Assembly: GCF_013426205.1 (NCBI RefSeq)
Contig: NC_089425.1
Coordinates: 3,968,001-4,032,000 of the forward strand
Length of the DNA: 64,000 nt
Direction of reading: 5' to 3'
Source: Metarhizium brunneum
Taxonomy: Eukaryota; Ascomycota; Sordariomycetes; Hypocreales; Clavicipitaceae
Part shown: positions 62,468 to 64,000 of the stretch, one piece after another
How positions within the stretch are numbered: the first letter of the stretch is position 1
Layout: each line of letters begins with the position of its first letter
Program-made: the position numbers and the translations under genes
The notes under the pieces: model-generated
Seen by the model: the letters and a program-made list of their open reading frames with translations, nothing else
Database searches by the model: none
Told to the model about the DNA's origin: nothing

Positions 62468-63218
62468 TCCCTCCGTAATAAAAGGGAAAACTATAATATA
62501 AAGCTACTTTTTATTAATTAGCTTTATAATATTTTTCTTAATTTTCCTTTTTATCTTTTTTTTTTCTTATTTTTTTAGTTATTTTATTAAGTTTTTTAAC
62601 TTTTTTAATATTTTTAGCTTTTAATAATATATTTTTTTTTATTAATATTTTTTATAATAATAGCCTTTTTATTACTTTTTTAAGCTTATTAGCTTTAATC
62701 CCTAAAATTATAATAAGTAATTTACTTATATTAAGCTTATTATTTTTTTTAATATTAGTTATAATTATAATAAAATTATTAATTATTAACTAAATCTAAT
62801 ATTAATAAGTGCTTTAAGAAGTAATATAAAGCCAGAAACTTATAAGTAGCTATATTATTTATAAAGTAATTTATTTAAATTAAATATATAAAAGTAAAAT
62901 AAGGTAATTATAAGGAAAATAATAAGCTTTATAAAAATTAAGTATAAACTTTATTAATTTATATTATATTAAATTACTTTAAGTTTTTTAGGGTATAACT
63001 TATATAATTATAAATTACTATTATTATTATATATTTTTACTAGTATATAAGGTTATAAATCACCTTTTAAGCTAATAAATTTAATATATTATAATATATA
63101 TAATATTTTTAAAATTATATATTATTATTAAATTAGCTAGGTATAGCTATTAATTATATTACTAGTAGGTTTTAGTAATTAACTAGCCTTTTTTTTTATT
63201 TTTTTATAATAATTTAAT
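62468..63218 (-). repeat. ~780-bp dispersed repeat, copy C (inverted)
   Basis: Reverse-complement copy of A and B, about 750 bases. It begins TTCCCTCCGTAATAAAAGGG and ends after AACTAGCC and a T-run. Its left end retains CTCCG and GGG, the least mutated version of the terminus. Confidence 0.75.
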
Positions 63219-63329
63219 ATAATTAAAATTTATTTTAAAAATTTTAATAAAAAAATTTATAATAATTATATTTTTAATAATATTTTATAATTTATAAATA
63301 ATAATAATATAATATATAATTAAAGGAAA

Positions 63330-63490
63330 CTAGGTATAAAAGCAGAGAGTACTTCTAATAAGGAAGTCCCTCTTTACTAGAAGAATCGGGATAATTTTTC
63401 TGCTATCAGGTATCAGGAATACCGGCCCGCTATCCTTGTCAAACTCCGTCATGATAACACAGGGAGGGTCTTGGACGGGGTCGGCCCCAG
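63330..63490 (-). pseudogene. Fragment of a Pif1-like helicase gene
   Basis: On the minus strand an unmutated stretch reads DPPCVIMTEFDKDSGPVF, then IIPILLVKRDFL. This resembles the region of Pif1-like helicases where P-x-CVI-x-x-FD-x-x-SGP is followed by VPI-x-PV-x-R. It is cut on one side by an LTR copy (from 63,492) and on the other by A+T-rich DNA after a stop at 63,330. Pif1-like genes occur as host genes, in Helitrons and in subtelomeric families; the source cannot be told. Confidence 0.5.
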
Positions 63491-63491
63491 G

Positions 63492-63938
63492 TGTAACGGC
63501 TAAGGTTCTCAAGGGATAAACTAGTCGTAGTTTATATTGGCAGAACAACTAGTTAGGGCAGTCAATTTTAGCAGTTGGGTATTACGTTGGTAATAGGTTA
63601 TAAATTATAACTAAGTAATTAAAATTAAAAAGTTATAAATAAAGCTTAAATTAATATAATAATTATTATTAAAAGCTAAAAAATTAAAGTTTATTTATAA
63701 AATAAATTTAAGAGTTTTTATATATTATAAAAAATTATTTTTTTTATTATAATATTTTTCTTTTAAATTATTATTATAATTATAATTTTACTTATATAAA
63801 TTATAATCCCCTTTTATAATCTAAATATATTAGTTATTTTAACTATTAATTTATTATTAGCTTTACTTATATTATTTTATAGCTTATATAGCCGGCCTAA
63901 CTTACAGCCTGCTTCCTGCATACAACTGGGTCGTAACA
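63492..63938 (+). repeat. Third LTR copy (solo or end of another element)
   Basis: 447 bases from TGTAACGGC to GTAACA, co-linear with the two LTRs of the large element. The first ~100 and last ~50 bases are hardly mutated; the middle is. Flanking pentamers (CCAGG and CTTAC) do not match, so it is either the end of an element continuing outside the window, or a recombined solo LTR. Confidence 0.8.
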
Positions 63939-64000
63939 CTTACTAACCTAATATCTAAAGGCTGGAGAGCACACTACTATAAATTTTTAATAAACCCTAG

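Larger units (their letters stand above)
40085..64000. other. Extremely A+T-rich, RIP-like mutated transposon block
   Basis: From about 40,085 the composition drops abruptly to very low G+C and stays there to the window end, apart from short islands (about 42,890-43,330, 43,710-44,100, 60,690-62,150, 63,330-63,600, 63,890-64,000). The remaining C is nearly always in CT or CC and the remaining G in AG or GG; CA/TG and CG are almost missing. Repeated families in several states of decay show that this is transposon sequence. No intact gene is visible. Composition was judged by eye. Confidence 0.85.

Noticed and set aside
63985..64000. AAACCCTAG at the window end as a telomere repeat
   Set aside because: A single unit only; no tandem TTAGGG/CCCTAA array, so no evidence of a chromosome end.

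Overview
The window reads as nuclear DNA of a filamentous ascomycete. Short introns of about 48-87 bp with CTAAC/CTGAC branch points, monocistronic genes and a fungal non-reducing polyketide synthase all point that way. The gene content fits a Sordariomycete, perhaps Hypocreales, but I cannot name the genus. It has two very different halves: ordinary gene-bearing DNA from 1 to about 40,080, and an extremely A+T-rich, nearly gene-free block from there to the end.

Left part (1-18,300): a secreted M20-family amidohydrolase, a DJ-1/PfpI-like protein, a secreted M35 (deuterolysin-type) metalloprotease carrying a long Gly/Pro-rich collagen-like tail, a decayed Zn2Cys6 transcription-factor gene, and a secreted amidase-signature enzyme. 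Long spacers between them hold no recognisable genes; one contains a large inverted low-complexity repeat.

Centre (18,309-32,574): a DHN-melanin-type pigment cluster. It holds scytalone dehydratase (+), a tetra/trihydroxynaphthalene-reductase-type SDR (-), a 2178-residue non-reducing polyketide synthase SAT-KS-MAT-PT-ACP-ACP-TE (-), and a divergently transcribed multicopper oxidase (laccase) (+). Expected logic: the synthase makes the aromatic polyketide, reductase and dehydratase alternate to give 1,8-dihydroxynaphthalene, and the secreted laccase polymerises it in the wall. No intact pathway regulator is present. Every splice junction I used keeps frame and domain continuity.

Right of the cluster: two tightly spaced unknown genes (34,963-36,923), which may be one gene, and a small secreted six-cysteine protein with an internal duplication (38,002-38,334).

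The A+T-rich block (about 40,085-64,000) looks like transposon sequence mutated by a RIP-like process. CpA/TpG and CpG are almost absent while CpT/ApG remain. Inside it I can place a complete LTR retrotransposon (44,383-60,755; 448-bp LTRs, 5-bp target duplication AGAAG), a roughly 780-bp dispersed repeat in three copies, a nested insertion of about 7 kb in one of them, a 30-bp tandem array between inverted repeats, a third LTR copy, and an unmutated scrap of a Pif1-like helicase gene.
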